Positions 1 through 8,917 of a stretch of DNA of 64,000 nucleotides are shown one piece after another. This DNA comes from Mesorhizobium sp. M1E.F.Ca.ET.045.02.1.1 (GTDB lineage Bacteria > Pseudomonadota > Alphaproteobacteria > Rhizobiales > Rhizobiaceae). A program made the translations under genes and the position numbers. A model generated the notes under the pieces. It did no database searches. It saw only the letters and a program-made list of their open reading frames with translations, and was not told the DNA's origin. The stretch's first letter is position 1. Each line of letters begins with the position of its first letter. The DNA lies in NCBI RefSeq assembly GCF_003952485.1, contig NZ_CP034447.1, positions 4,230,501-4,294,500 on the forward strand, given 5' to 3'.

Positions 1-254
1 CAGAGGTGCTCAACCTCATCGAGCGCGTGCGGGATCGCGGCCTAGGCGTCGTCATGATCAGCCACAACATGGAGGACGTGCGCGCCGTAGCCGACCGCAT
101 CGTGGTGCTGAGGCTCGGCCGCAACAACGGCATCTTCCTGCCCGGCGCATCCAACCAGGAACTGGTGACCGCAATAACCGGCGCCGACGACAATGCCGTG
201 TCGAGGCGCGGCAAGCGCACAGCCGAGGTGAAGGCTGAGGGAGAACGGCCATGA
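1..254 (+). CDS. Sugar ABC importer ATP-binding protein, C-terminal part (cut by window start)
   Basis: Only the last 84 or so residues are present; the gene begins before the window. The segment contains the H-loop region (VVMISHNMEDVRAVADRIVVLR), typical of ATPases of the ribose/xylose importer class, followed by a charged tail. The Walker and signature motifs lie upstream and cannot be seen. The stop overlaps the start of the permease at 251 by four bases (ATGA), so the two are translationally coupled. With the following dehydrogenases it probably energises uptake of a pentose or polyol. The family is clear; the substrate is inferred from context. Confidence 0.85.
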   Translation, partial: EVLNLIERVRDRGLGVVMISHNMEDVRAVADRIVVLRLGRNNGIFLPGASNQELVTAITGADDNAVSRRGKRTAEVKAEGERP

Positions 255-1504
255 CGACGGCTTCCGACCGCAACCCCGGCGCGCTGCTCGACCGCAGCGA
301 CGAGCGGCTGAAGGATCGCAGCGGCGCGAAGGGCGCCATCAAGGGCTTTCTCGACCGCGTCCGGTCCGGCGATCTCGGCTCGCTGCCCGTCGTCGTCGGG
401 CTGGTGCTGATCTGCACCATCTTCCAGACGCTCAACCCGGTATTTCTGTCGCCGAACAATCTCGTCAACCTTTTGTTCGACTGCTCGACGGTCGGCATTA
501 TCTCGCTCGGCATCGTTTGCGTTCTGATGGTCGGCGAGATCGACCTGTCCGTCGGCTCGGTCAGCGGCCTGTCCTCGGCGCTGCTCGGCGTGCTGTGGGT
601 CCAGTGGGGCTGGCCGGTAGGGCTTGCGATGCTGGCGGCGATGGCGGTCGGGTTCGTGACCGGCTGCGTCTATGCGTTCCTGCTCAACAGGCTCGGCATG
701 CCGAGCTTCGTGTCGACGCTGTCGGGCCTGCTCGCCTTCCTCGGGCTGCAGCTCTACATCCTCGGCCCGACCGGCTCGATCAATCTGCCCTACGACTCGC
801 CACTGGTGAATTTCGGCCAGCTCCTGGTGATGCCGCACTGGGTGTCGTACACGCTGGCCGTGGTGCCTGGCGTGCTCGCCCTGGTTCTCGGCTACCGCAA
901 GGCGCAGCGACGCCAGGCCGCCGGGCTGTCGTCGCGTTCCTTCGGCGGGCTTCTCCTCCAGGCCGTGGCGATCACCCTCGCGCTCGAACTGGTGGCCTAC
1001 TACCTCAACCTGTCGCGCGGCGTGCCCTGGATGTTCGCCCTGTTCGTTGGCCTGGTCGTGGCCATGAATTACGCGCTGAAGCGGACCCAGTGGGGCCGCT
1101 CGATGACTGCCGTGGGCGGCAACCGCGAGGCGGCGCGTCGCGCCGGCATCAATGTGCGCCTGATCTACACCAGCGCCTTCGCGCTCTGCGCCACGCTGGC
1201 GGCGACTGGTGGCCTGCTCTCGGCCGCTCGTCTGGCGACCGCCAGCCAGCAGGCCGGCACCGGCGACGTCAACCTCAACGCCATCGCGGCGGCCGTCATC
1301 GGCGGCACCAGCCTGTTCGGCGGCCGCGGCAGCGCCTATTCGGCGCTGCTCGGCATCATCGTCATCCAGTCCATCGCAAGCGGCCTGACGCTGCTCGATC
1401 TGTCATCCTCGCTCCGGTACATGATCACCGGCTGTGTGCTGGCGATCGCGGTCATCGTCGATTCTCTCGCCCGCCGCTCGCGTGTCTCACACGGCCGCGC
1501 CTGA
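251..1504 (+). CDS. Sugar/polyol ABC importer permease (XylH/RbsC type)
   Basis: A 417-residue inner-membrane permease of the BPD_transp_2 class. It has a hydrophilic N-terminus of about 45 residues, then multiple hydrophobic segments. The conserved cytoplasmic region with [11 protein letters not shown] (about residues 96-106) and the late [11 protein letters not shown] segment are both typical of ribose/xylose permeases. At 417 residues it is longer than RbsC (about 320) and closer to XylH (about 390). It overlaps the upstream ATPase gene by 4 nt and is followed after 22 nt by a ribitol-type dehydrogenase, which argues for a polyol or pentose substrate. The binding-protein gene must lie upstream of the window. 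Confidence 0.88.
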   Translation: MTTASDRNPGALLDRSDERLKDRSGAKGAIKGFLDRVRSGDLGSLPVVVGLVLICTIFQTLNPVFLSPNNLVNLLFDCSTVGIISLGIVCVLMVGEIDLSVGSVSGLSSALLGVLWVQWGWPVGLAMLAAMAVGFVTGCVYAFLLNRLGMPSFVSTLSGLLAFLGLQLYILGPTGSINLPYDSPLVNFGQLLVMPHWVSYTLAVVPGVLALVLGYRKAQRRQAAGLSSRSFGGLLLQAVAITLALELVAYYLNLSRGVPWMFALFVGLVVAMNYALKRTQWGRSMTAVGGNREAARRAGINVRLIYTSAFALCATLAATGGLLSAARLATASQQAGTGDVNLNAIAAAVIGGTSLFGGRGSAYSALLGIIVIQSIASGLTLLDLSSSLRYMITGCVLAIAVIVDSLARRSRVSHGRA

Positions 1505-1526
1505 CGGCTCATTGAAGAGGATCGCA

Positions 1527-2255
1527 ATGTCTGAAAGTCTCTCCGGCAAGGTTGCCGCAATCACTGGTGCTGCCTCCGGCATTGGGCTGGAATGCGCCCG
1601 CGCCATGCTCGCCGTCGGCGCAAAGGTCGTGCTGGTCGACCGGGCCGAGGATCGGCTGAAGGAGCTTGTCGCCGAGCTCGGCGACAATGCTTGCGCCGTG
1701 GTCACCGACCTGCTCGACCCGGCGAGCGTCAACCGCATGATGCCGGAGATCCTGGAGAAGGCCGGCACTCTCGACATCTTTCATGCCAATGCCGGCGCCT
1801 ATGTCGGCGGCGAGGTGGCGTCCGGCGATCCCGACCAATGGGACAAGATGCTCAACCTCAACATCAACGCCGTCTTCCGCACCGTCCATGCCGTGCTGCC
1901 GCATATGATCGAGAAGAAGAGCGGCGACATCATCGTCACCAGTTCCGTCGCCGGCTTCGTCCCCGTTGTCTGGGAGCCGATCTACACCGCCTCGAAATTC
2001 GCCGTGCAGGCCTTCGTGCATACGGTACGCCGCCAGGTGCTGAAGCACGGCATCCGCGTCGGCGCGGTCGCGCCCGGCCCCGTGGTGACGGCGCTGCTGA
2101 GCGACTGGCCGAAGGCCAAGATGGAAGAGGCGCTGGCCGCCGGCAGCTTGATGGAGGCCAAGGAGGTGGCCGACGCCGTGCTCTTCATGCTGACGCGGCC
2201 GCGCAACGTCACCATTCGCGACCTCGTCATCCTGCCGCAGAGCGTGGACATCTGA
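1527..2255 (+). CDS. rbtD: Ribitol 2-dehydrogenase (short-chain dehydrogenase)
   Basis: A 242-residue classical SDR. The NAD-binding TGAASGIG motif is near residue 14, the NAG motif is in HANAGAY, and the catalytic Tyr-Lys pair is in [11 protein letters not shown]. Several stretches ([30 protein letters not shown], and the end [13 protein letters not shown]) match what I recall of Klebsiella ribitol dehydrogenase closely, well beyond generic SDR similarity. It would oxidise ribitol to D-ribulose with NAD+. The ATG at 1527 follows a GAAGAGG ribosome site; an upstream in-frame extension runs into the permease gene and is rejected. It lies 22 nt after the permease and 31 nt before a second SDR, in one operon. 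Confidence 0.82.
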   Translation: MSESLSGKVAAITGAASGIGLECARAMLAVGAKVVLVDRAEDRLKELVAELGDNACAVVTDLLDPASVNRMMPEILEKAGTLDIFHANAGAYVGGEVASGDPDQWDKMLNLNINAVFRTVHAVLPHMIEKKSGDIIVTSSVAGFVPVVWEPIYTASKFAVQAFVHTVRRQVLKHGIRVGAVAPGPVVTALLSDWPKAKMEEALAAGSLMEAKEVADAVLFMLTRPRNVTIRDLVILPQSVDI

Positions 2256-2286
2256 ACCGCCCCTCCAACGCGATGGAGCCGCAATC

Positions 2287-3045
2287 ATGATCCTCGACCG
2301 CTTCCGACTGGAAGATAAGGTGGCGCTGGTGACCGGCGGCACACGCGGCATCGGCCTTGCCATCGCCAAGGCGCTCGGGGAAGCCGGCGCGCATGTCGTC
2401 GTTGCGGGCCGGACCATGAAGGACGACGCACGGCAGGAACTCGCGGGTCTTGCCTTCGATTTCCTCGCCGCGGAAATGCTGGACGAGAAGGCGCCGGACA
2501 GGCTGGTCGCCGATACGCTCGCCAAGGCTGGTCGGCTCGACATCCTGGTTAACAGTGCCGGCATTGCGGTGCATGGCGACAGCGGTGACTATCCTGAGGA
2601 CATCTGGCGCAGGACGATGGCGATCAATGTCGATGCCGTGTTCCGCTGCTGCCGGGCGGCGCTGGGGCCGATGCGGCGTCAGGGCGGCGGCGCGATCCTC
2701 AATGTCGGCTCGATCTCCGGCATAGTCTCCAACATTCCGCAGAACCAGGTCGCGTACAACAGCTCCAAGGCTGCGGTGCATATGATGACCAAGAGCCTCG
2801 CCAGCGAGGTCGCGGCCGAGAACATCCGCGTCAACGCCGTGGCGCCCGGCTATGTCGAGACGGACATGTCGCGCGGCGGCATCGAAAACCCCGAATGGTT
2901 CCCGATCTGGCGCGGCATGACGCCGATGGGTCGCGTCGGCCGGCCGGAGGAGGTTGCGGCGGCCGCACTTTTCCTGTGCTCTCCCGCCGCGAGCTATGTA
3001 ACCGGCGAGGTGCTGGTCATCGATGGCGGCTATACGACGCGCTGA
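2287..3045 (+). CDS. Short-chain dehydrogenase/reductase, probably a polyol dehydrogenase
   Basis: A 252-residue classical SDR with TGGTRGIG near residue 17, NSAG in the middle, a catalytic serine region (GSISGI) and YNSSKAAVH as the Tyr-x3-Lys site. The C-terminal [17 protein letters not shown] is the usual SDR ending. Cytosolic and NAD(P)-dependent by family. It sits between ribitol- and sorbitol-type dehydrogenase genes behind a sugar importer, so arabinitol or another sugar alcohol is a plausible substrate. Sequence alone does not separate this from gluconate 5-dehydrogenase or 3-oxoacyl-ACP reductase-like relatives. Confidence 0.82.
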   Translation: MILDRFRLEDKVALVTGGTRGIGLAIAKALGEAGAHVVVAGRTMKDDARQELAGLAFDFLAAEMLDEKAPDRLVADTLAKAGRLDILVNSAGIAVHGDSGDYPEDIWRRTMAINVDAVFRCCRAALGPMRRQGGGAILNVGSISGIVSNIPQNQVAYNSSKAAVHMMTKSLASEVAAENIRVNAVAPGYVETDMSRGGIENPEWFPIWRGMTPMGRVGRPEEVAAAALFLCSPAASYVTGEVLVIDGGYTTR

Positions 3046-3074
3046 TATAGTCTCGCCGAGGCAGGAGAACCGGT

Positions 3075-3845
3075 ATGAAACTCAAGGATAAGGTCGCCGT
3101 CGTCACCGGCGGCGCGCAAGGCATCGGGGCGGCCATCGTGCGCGGCTTCGCCGCCGAAGGCGCCCATGTCGTCATCGCCGATATGGCGATCGACAAGGCG
3201 GACGCGCTGGCGCGCGAGCTCGGCGGCAAAGCAACAGCCGTGCAGCTCGACGTGCGCGACCTCGCCTCGATCGAGGCGATGGTCGATAGCGTGACGAGGA
3301 CGCATGGCGGCATCGACATCCTGGTCAACAACGCCGCCGTCTTCGACATGGGGCCGCTGCTGGAGATTTCGGAAAGGAGCTTCGACCTGCAATTCTCGGT
3401 CAATGTGAAAGGCCTGTTGTTCACGCTGCAGGCAGTGGCCAAGCGCATGGTCGCGCAAGGGCGCCGCGGCAAGATCATCAATATGGCATCGCAGGCCGGA
3501 CGGCGCGGCGAGGCACTGGTCGCTGTCTACTGCGCGACCAAGGCCGCGGTGATCAACATCACGCAATCGGCCGGACTTGCGCTCATCAAGCACGGCATCA
3601 ACGTCAACGGCATCGCGCCGGGCGTGGTCGACACGCCGATGTGGGACCAGGTCGACGCGCTGTTCGCGCGCTACGAGAACCTGCCGATCGGCGAGAAGAA
3701 GCGGCAGGTCGGGCTGGCGGTGCCGGCAGGGCGCATGGGCGATCCGGACGATTATCGGGGCGCGGCCATTTTCCTGGCCTCGAGCGACGCCGATTATGTC
3801 GTCGCGCAAACCCTTAATGTGGACGGCGGCAACTGGATGAGCTGA
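3075..3845 (+). CDS. smoS: Sorbitol (L-iditol 2-) dehydrogenase, SDR type
   Basis: A 256-residue SDR with the TGGAQGIG nucleotide motif near residue 12, NNAAVFDMGPL, and a catalytic YCATKAAVI site. The segments INMASQAGRRGEALV and IAPGVVDTPMWDQVDALFA, and the C-terminal VAQTLNVDGGNWMS, are characteristic of the SmoS/PolS sorbitol dehydrogenases of Rhodobacter and rhizobia. It oxidises D-glucitol to D-fructose (and galactitol to tagatose in relatives) with NAD+. The start at 3075 is preceded by a good AGGAGA site. It is the last gene of the polyol operon, 29 nt after the preceding SDR. Confidence 0.85.
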   Translation: MKLKDKVAVVTGGAQGIGAAIVRGFAAEGAHVVIADMAIDKADALARELGGKATAVQLDVRDLASIEAMVDSVTRTHGGIDILVNNAAVFDMGPLLEISERSFDLQFSVNVKGLLFTLQAVAKRMVAQGRRGKIINMASQAGRRGEALVAVYCATKAAVINITQSAGLALIKHGINVNGIAPGVVDTPMWDQVDALFARYENLPIGEKKRQVGLAVPAGRMGDPDDYRGAAIFLASSDADYVVAQTLNVDGGNWMS

Positions 3846-4135
3846 AGCGGGGGTGAGGCTTCAGGCCGCGGCAGCCGTCGCCGTGCTCTCGGCGAAGGGG
3901 GCCTTCGGCAAGCAAGTCCTGGAGGTGGGCTACCGGCATTTCGGAAGCCGCCTTCGCCGAGGAATTGCCTGGACCGGCACGATGTTTCTCAGTGTAGAAT
4001 GGGAGTTCATGAGGGCAGCGGGTGTTGGCCGTCATAGCTGCGTTGGGGGGTAGCCGAGATGGATGCGGAAAAGTCGATCTGCAAACTGACCGAGGCGCCG
4101 ATCACCTGCACAACACCGCTTCAGGGGCTGTGAGG
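3846..4135. other. Intergenic region without a supported gene
   Basis: This 290-nt stretch separates the polyol operon from the MFS gene. Short open frames exist on both strands, but none has a convincing ribosome site or a recognisable product. No clear terminator with a T-run was seen. It presumably carries the promoter of the MFS gene at 4136. Confidence 0.5.
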
Positions 4136-5350
4136 ATGTCGGGCGAGGCGAGGCGCTGGTCGTTCCTCGCGCTGGCTTGCCTGGCCGTGGTTCTTTCGCT
4201 CACCACCTGGTTTTCGGCAACGGCGGTGATTCCCGAACTCGAGACGCGCTGGCAGCTTGGCGCCGCCGCAGCGGCCTGGCTGACCAACGGCGTGCAGGCG
4301 GGCTTCGTCATCGGAGCGCTGACCTCGTCGATCCTTGGGCTGCCGGACCGTTGGCGGCTCAATCGCATGATGGCGGGCGCGGCGGCGCTGGCAGGGGCGG
4401 CGAACCTGGTCCTGCTGATCGAGCCCGGCGCTGTCGTTGCGGTCCTCGCCCGGTTCGTCACCGGCATTGCGCTGGCGGGTGTCTATCCGCCGGCGATAAA
4501 GCTGATGGCGACCTGGTTTCGCAAGGAGCGCGGCCTGGCGCTCGGCCTGCTGATCGCGGCGCTGACGCTCGGCTCGGCGCTGCCGCATTTGGTGCGGGCC
4601 ATCGGCGCCGGGGTCGACTGGCGCGTCGTCGTGAGCGCCAGCTCGTTGTGCGCGTTCGTCTCCGCGGCAATCTTCGGACGCGCCCTGCATGAAGGCCCGT
4701 TTCCATTTGCGCGATCGGTCGTCGACCCACGCCAGGTCGGGGCGATTATCCGCGACCGCCCGGTCATGCTCGCCAATCTCGGCTATTTCGGCCACATGTG
4801 GGAGCTCTACGCCATGTGGGGCTGGTTCCTGGCTTATGCGGGAGCCGCGCTTGCTGCCGGCAACCCGATCTTTTCCGGAAATGTTTCGCTGCTCACCTTC
4901 GCGGTGATCGCAGTGGGCGCGCTCGGCGCCGCCGGCGGCGGCCTGCTGGCCGATCGTGTCGGCCGCTGCAACACAACGGCGCTGTCGATGGCGCTATCCG
5001 GCGCGTGCGCACTGCTGATCGGCGTCTTCTTCGACGGTCCGTCCTGGCTGTTCGTCGCCGTCGCCCTGGTCTGGGGCGTCTCGGTCGTTGCCGACTCCGC
5101 GCAATTCTCGGCCGCCGTGACGGAACTTGCCGAGCCGCATCTCGTCGGATCGGCGCTGGCCTTCCAGATGGGTATCGGCTTTGCCATCACCATCGCCGCC
5201 ATCTGGATGGTGCCGCTGTTCGGCGAGGCCATCGGCGGCTGGCGCTGGGCGTTCCTGTTGCTGGTGCCTGGTCCGGCCATCGGCGCCGCCGCAATGCTGG
5301 CGCTGCGGGCCGATCGGTCGGCGCTCAAGCTTGCCGGCGGCCGGCGGTAG
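4136..5350 (+). CDS. MFS transporter of unknown substrate
   Basis: A 404-residue hydrophobic protein with about twelve membrane segments and a central hydrophilic break near residue 200, as expected for a major facilitator. Each half has a short arginine/aspartate loop (ILGLPDRWRLNRMM in the first half, LLADRVGRCNT in the second), a degenerate form of the MFS loop motif. The ATG at 4136 (MSGEARRW) was chosen because it places the first membrane segment near residue 10; a longer in-frame start at 4022 would add an odd hydrophilic leader. It stands alone between two operons. Substrate unknown. Confidence 0.78.
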   Translation: MSGEARRWSFLALACLAVVLSLTTWFSATAVIPELETRWQLGAAAAAWLTNGVQAGFVIGALTSSILGLPDRWRLNRMMAGAAALAGAANLVLLIEPGAVVAVLARFVTGIALAGVYPPAIKLMATWFRKERGLALGLLIAALTLGSALPHLVRAIGAGVDWRVVVSASSLCAFVSAAIFGRALHEGPFPFARSVVDPRQVGAIIRDRPVMLANLGYFGHMWELYAMWGWFLAYAGAALAAGNPIFSGNVSLLTFAVIAVGALGAAGGGLLADRVGRCNTTALSMALSGACALLIGVFFDGPSWLFVAVALVWGVSVVADSAQFSAAVTELAEPHLVGSALAFQMGIGFAITIAAIWMVPLFGEAIGGWRWAFLLLVPGPAIGAAAMLALRADRSALKLAGGRR

Positions 5351-5504
5351 GTTCCGGCTGGCCGTCGAATCCTGGGCGTGGCCGGAAAGCTCCGTCCAGC
5401 CACGCGCTCACCCCCGCCGGGCGCTTTCTCCGGTTCCTGCCGATTGGGAGGAACGATCTCGCGGCTGACGCATTTTGGTTCCCATCAACAGTTTGAGGGA
5501 ATCC

Positions 5505-6563
5505 ATGCGCATTGCCCATGTCGCGCCGCTCTATGAGTCCGTCCCCCCGAGATTTTACGGCGGCACCGAGCGCATCGTCTCTTATCTCACCGAAGCGCTG
5601 GTGGAATTGGGGCACGATGTGACGCTGTTCGCCAGCGGCGACAGCGAGACCTCGGCGCGGTTGGTGCCCGGCCGCGACCAGGCGATCAGGCTCGACCCGC
5701 GGCCGAAGAAATCGGAGATCGCGGCCCATCTCGCGATGCTTGCTGACGTGCGCGAGCGGGCCGGCGAGTTCGACGTCATCCACTTCCATCTCAGCCATTT
5801 CGCGCATTTTCCGTTCTTCGAGCACATGGCGGGACGAACGGTGACGACGCCGCATGGCCGGCTCGACTATGTCGACCTGGCACCGGCCTACAGGCGCTTC
5901 CCACGCTTCCCGATGATCTCCATCTCGCACAGCCAGAAGCGGGGATTGCCCGACGCCAACTGGATTGCCACGATCCATCACGGGATCCCGGTCGATGCCT
6001 ATCAGCCCACATATGACCCGTCACCCGAAGAGCCGTATCTGGCCTTTCTCGGGCGCCTCTCGCGCGACAAACGGCCGGACCGCGCGATCGATATCGCGCG
6101 ACGTTCCGGGCTGAAGCTGAAGCTGGCGGCCAAGATCGGCGACGATGACCGCGCCTATTTTCACGACGAGATCGAGGCGCTCATCGACGGCGACCGCGTC
6201 GACTATGTCGGCGAGATCGCTGAGGACGAGAAGGCGGCATTTCTCGGCAACGCCGCCGGTCTCCTGTTTCCCATCGATTGGCCGGAGCCGTTCGGCCTGG
6301 CGCCGATCGAGGCCATGGCCTGCGGCACGCCGGTCATCGCCTGGAATTGCGGCGCCTTGCCGGAGATCATCGACCAGGGCGTGACCGGCTTTGCCGTGGA
6401 CACCGTCGATGAGGCTGTCGCTGCAATGCCGGCCCTTCTCGAGCTTGATCGGCGGCAGGTGAGGGCGGTCTTCGAAAAGCGGTTTTCGGTCACCAGGATG
6501 GCGCGCGACTATCTCGCCGCCTATATGCGCCTGATCGGCATCCGGGAGGCGAAGGCCTCCTGA
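5505..6563 (+). CDS. Glycosyltransferase family 4
   Basis: A 352-residue GT-B fold glycosyltransferase. The N-terminal donor/acceptor-domain start RIAHVAPLYESVPPRFYGGTE has the typical GT4 glycine-rich loop. The C-terminal half has the E-x7-E signature in PEPFGLAPIEAMACGTPVIA, followed by GALPEIIDQGVTGF. No signal peptide or membrane segment, so it is cytosolic. The start at 5505 follows GAGGGA by four bases; a frame start 30 nt further up lacks a site. It is 41 nt before a glycogen-debranching-type gene and close to otsBA, suggesting a glucan, glucoside or trehalose-related compatible-solute product. Donor and acceptor cannot be read from the sequence. Confidence 0.83.
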   Translation: MRIAHVAPLYESVPPRFYGGTERIVSYLTEALVELGHDVTLFASGDSETSARLVPGRDQAIRLDPRPKKSEIAAHLAMLADVRERAGEFDVIHFHLSHFAHFPFFEHMAGRTVTTPHGRLDYVDLAPAYRRFPRFPMISISHSQKRGLPDANWIATIHHGIPVDAYQPTYDPSPEEPYLAFLGRLSRDKRPDRAIDIARRSGLKLKLAAKIGDDDRAYFHDEIEALIDGDRVDYVGEIAEDEKAAFLGNAAGLLFPIDWPEPFGLAPIEAMACGTPVIAWNCGALPEIIDQGVTGFAVDTVDEAVAAMPALLELDRRQVRAVFEKRFSVTRMARDYLAAYMRLIGIREAKAS

Positions 6564-6604
6564 TCGGCATTGTCTTTCGGGCGGGACAAACGAAGAGGTG
6601 ACGA

Positions 6605-8767
6605 ATGACGCAGCTCGACGAGCGCAAGCTCGATCCCGCGGTAGCCCTTGCCTCGCTTGACGAAACGGCGCCGCGGGAGCCGCACCGGCTGTTCGCGCTC
6701 AAGCAGGGCGACTGTTTTGCCGTCACGGACGCCTATGGCGACATCAGAGGCGCCGGCGACGGTTTCTTTCGCGACGATACGCGCGTCCTTTCCGAGTTCC
6801 GCCTGACGGTCGGCGGCAGACAGATGTCGCTGCTCGGCGCCTCGCTCAGCCAGGACAATGTGCTGTTCACCAGCAACCTGACCAACCTGCCGATCCAGAG
6901 CGCCGCCGGCCGCGACATTCCGCAAGGCGCGATCCATATCGAGCGCGTCAGGCTGATCTGGCAGGACCGGCTGTTCGATCGCATCACGCTTTCCAACTAC
7001 AGCCGCGAGCACTCGACCATTGCCGTCTCGCTGCATTTCGCCGCCGACTTCCGGGACATGTTCGAGGTGCGCGGCTCGACGCGGCCGAAACGCGGAACGG
7101 TCCATGTCGCCAGGACCGAGAAGGCATCGGTGCTGCTCGGCTATGACGGTCTCGACGGGTTGCCGCGCCTGTCGGCGATTTCCTTCTCGCAGGCCCCCGA
7201 CCGGTTGAGCGACAATCGCGCCGACTTCCTGATCGCGGTCACCAAGCGCAGCAGCAAGGTGCTTTATGTCGAAGTCGGCCCGGAGATCGCGGATACACCC
7301 GGGCGCGACCGCTTCCGCGCCGCCGCGGCCCGCGCCCGTTTCGGCATGCGCTCCAAGCGCCGGCATGGTGCCACGGTGCACAGTTCGGGCCGCGTGTTCA
7401 ACGATTGGGTCGAGCGCGCGCGCGCCGATGTCGCGCTGCTCACCACCGAACTCTCGACCGGGCCCTATCCCTATGCCGGCATTCCGTGGTTCTCGACGGC
7501 CTTCGGCCGCGACGGCGTGATTTCGGGGCTGCAGATGCTGTGGCTCAATCCCGGCCTGGCGCGCGGTGTGCTGGCGTTTCTTGCCGAGCATCAGGCGACG
7601 GAGACGTCGCCCTTCATCGATTCCCAGCCAGGCAAGATCATGCATGAGACGCGCAAGGGCGAGATGGCGGCGCTGCGCGAACTCCCCTTCGGCCGCTATT
7701 ATGGCGGTGTCGACACGACCCCGCTCTACATTCATCTCGCCTGCGCCTATGCCGACCGCACCGGCGACATGGCCTTTGTCGACACACTTTGGCCGTCGCT
7801 CAAGGCGGCCGCCGAGTGGACGGAAGAGGCAAGCCGGGCGACGGGCTTCGTCACCTACCAGCGCGCGGCCGAGTCCGGTCTTGCCAACCAGGGCTGGAAA
7901 GACAGTATCGATTCCGTCTTCCATGCCGACGGACGGATTCCCAAGGGACCGATCGCCCTGGTCGAGGTGCAGGGCTATGTCTTTGCCGCCTATCGGGGCC
8001 TCGCCTCGCTCGCGCGCCGCCGCGGCGAGTTCGCCGATGCCGAGCATTGGGAAAACCGCGCCGAGGAAATGCGGTTGGCCGTCGAGCGCGATTTCTGGAT
8101 GGACGATCTCAACTTCTACGCCCTTGCCATCGATGGCGAGGGCGAACCCTGCAAGGTCCGCACCTCCAATGCCGGGCATCTGCTTTATGTCGGGTTGCCG
8201 GAGCTGGAGCGGGCAAAGATGGTCGCCGACCAGTTGCTGTCGGCCTCTTTCCATTCCGGCTGGGGGCTGAGGACGCTCGCGGACGATGCGATCTTCTTCA
8301 ACCCGATGTCCTACCACAACGGCTCGATCTGGCCGCACGACACCGCGCTTTGCGGCGTCGGCCTGGCGCGTTACGGCGAGCGCGACAGCGTGGTTCGGAT
8401 GATGAGCGGCACCTTCGAGTCGGCCGTGCATTTCAACATGCGGCTGCCGGAATTGTTCTGCGGCTTCACCCGGGCGCCGGGCGAGGCGCCGATCGCCTAT
8501 CCGGTCGCCTGCCTGCCGCAGGCCTGGTCGGCAGGCTCCACCTTCATGCTGATGCAGGCCTGCCTCGGCCTGGAAATCGATGGATGGGAAGGCGAACTGC
8601 ACGTCACGCGCCCAAGGCTGCCGATCGGCATCGATACGCTCACGCTGCGGCATCTCAGCGTCGGCGACAAATCCGTCGACCTCGCTTTCCAACGGGTCGG
8701 CGACCGCGTCGTCGCCTTCCTGTCCGACCGGCACGAGGGCATGGTGCCGCTTATCGTGCGAACCTAG
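6605..8767 (+). CDS. Glycogen-debranching-type amylo-alpha-1,6-glucosidase
   Basis: A 720-residue protein. The N-terminal domain (about residues 20-230) begins LFALKQGDCFAVTDAYGD and continues FRDDTRVLSEFRL, the hallmark of the bacterial GDE N-terminal domain. The C-terminal half is an (alpha/alpha)6-barrel with GIPWFSTAFGRDG, a stretch shared with amylo-alpha-1,6-glucosidases, then QGWKDSIDSVFH and SYHNGSIWPHDTAL. It probably hydrolyses alpha-1,6 or other alpha-glucosidic bonds in a storage glucan or glucoside in the cytosol. It lies between a GT4 gene and otsA, so a role in glucan/trehalose turnover under stress is plausible, but the true substrate is not determined. Confidence 0.82.
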   Translation: MTQLDERKLDPAVALASLDETAPREPHRLFALKQGDCFAVTDAYGDIRGAGDGFFRDDTRVLSEFRLTVGGRQMSLLGASLSQDNVLFTSNLTNLPIQSAAGRDIPQGAIHIERVRLIWQDRLFDRITLSNYSREHSTIAVSLHFAADFRDMFEVRGSTRPKRGTVHVARTEKASVLLGYDGLDGLPRLSAISFSQAPDRLSDNRADFLIAVTKRSSKVLYVEVGPEIADTPGRDRFRAAAARARFGMRSKRRHGATVHSSGRVFNDWVERARADVALLTTELSTGPYPYAGIPWFSTAFGRDGVISGLQMLWLNPGLARGVLAFLAEHQATETSPFIDSQPGKIMHETRKGEMAALRELPFGRYYGGVDTTPLYIHLACAYADRTGDMAFVDTLWPSLKAAAEWTEEASRATGFVTYQRAAESGLANQGWKDSIDSVFHADGRIPKGPIALVEVQGYVFAAYRGLASLARRRGEFADAEHWENRAEEMRLAVERDFWMDDLNFYALAIDGEGEPCKVRTSNAGHLLYVGLPELERAKMVADQLLSASFHSGWGLRTLADDAIFFNPMSYHNGSIWPHDTALCGVGLARYGERDSVVRMMSGTFESAVHFNMRLPELFCGFTRAPGEAPIAYPVACLPQAWSAGSTFMLMQACLGLEIDGWEGELHVTRPRLPIGIDTLTLRHLSVGDKSVDLAFQRVGDRVVAFLSDRHEGMVPLIVRT

Positions 8768-8917
8768 AACAAAGGCCGGCAAGGTTGCGTCCGGCAACCG
8801 AAAAATGTCGGAACCGATCGCGACTTTGTGCGTTGCGAACTGGTACCGGCCTATCCATCCGCAGCCGGCAAGAACGAAAAACAAAATAGCGGACAGCCGG
8901 AGGCAACCTGGCATTCA

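Noticed and set aside
3853..4053. Small plus-strand frame (66 codons) between the polyol operon and the MFS gene
   Set aside because: No ribosome site, no similarity recognised, and the composition is like a random frame in G+C-rich DNA.
6521..8914. A 797-codon open frame on the minus strand opposite the debranching-enzyme gene
   Set aside because: High G+C gives long antisense frames. Its product is low-complexity and Arg/His/Gly-rich, and the plus-strand frame encodes a recognisable enzyme.
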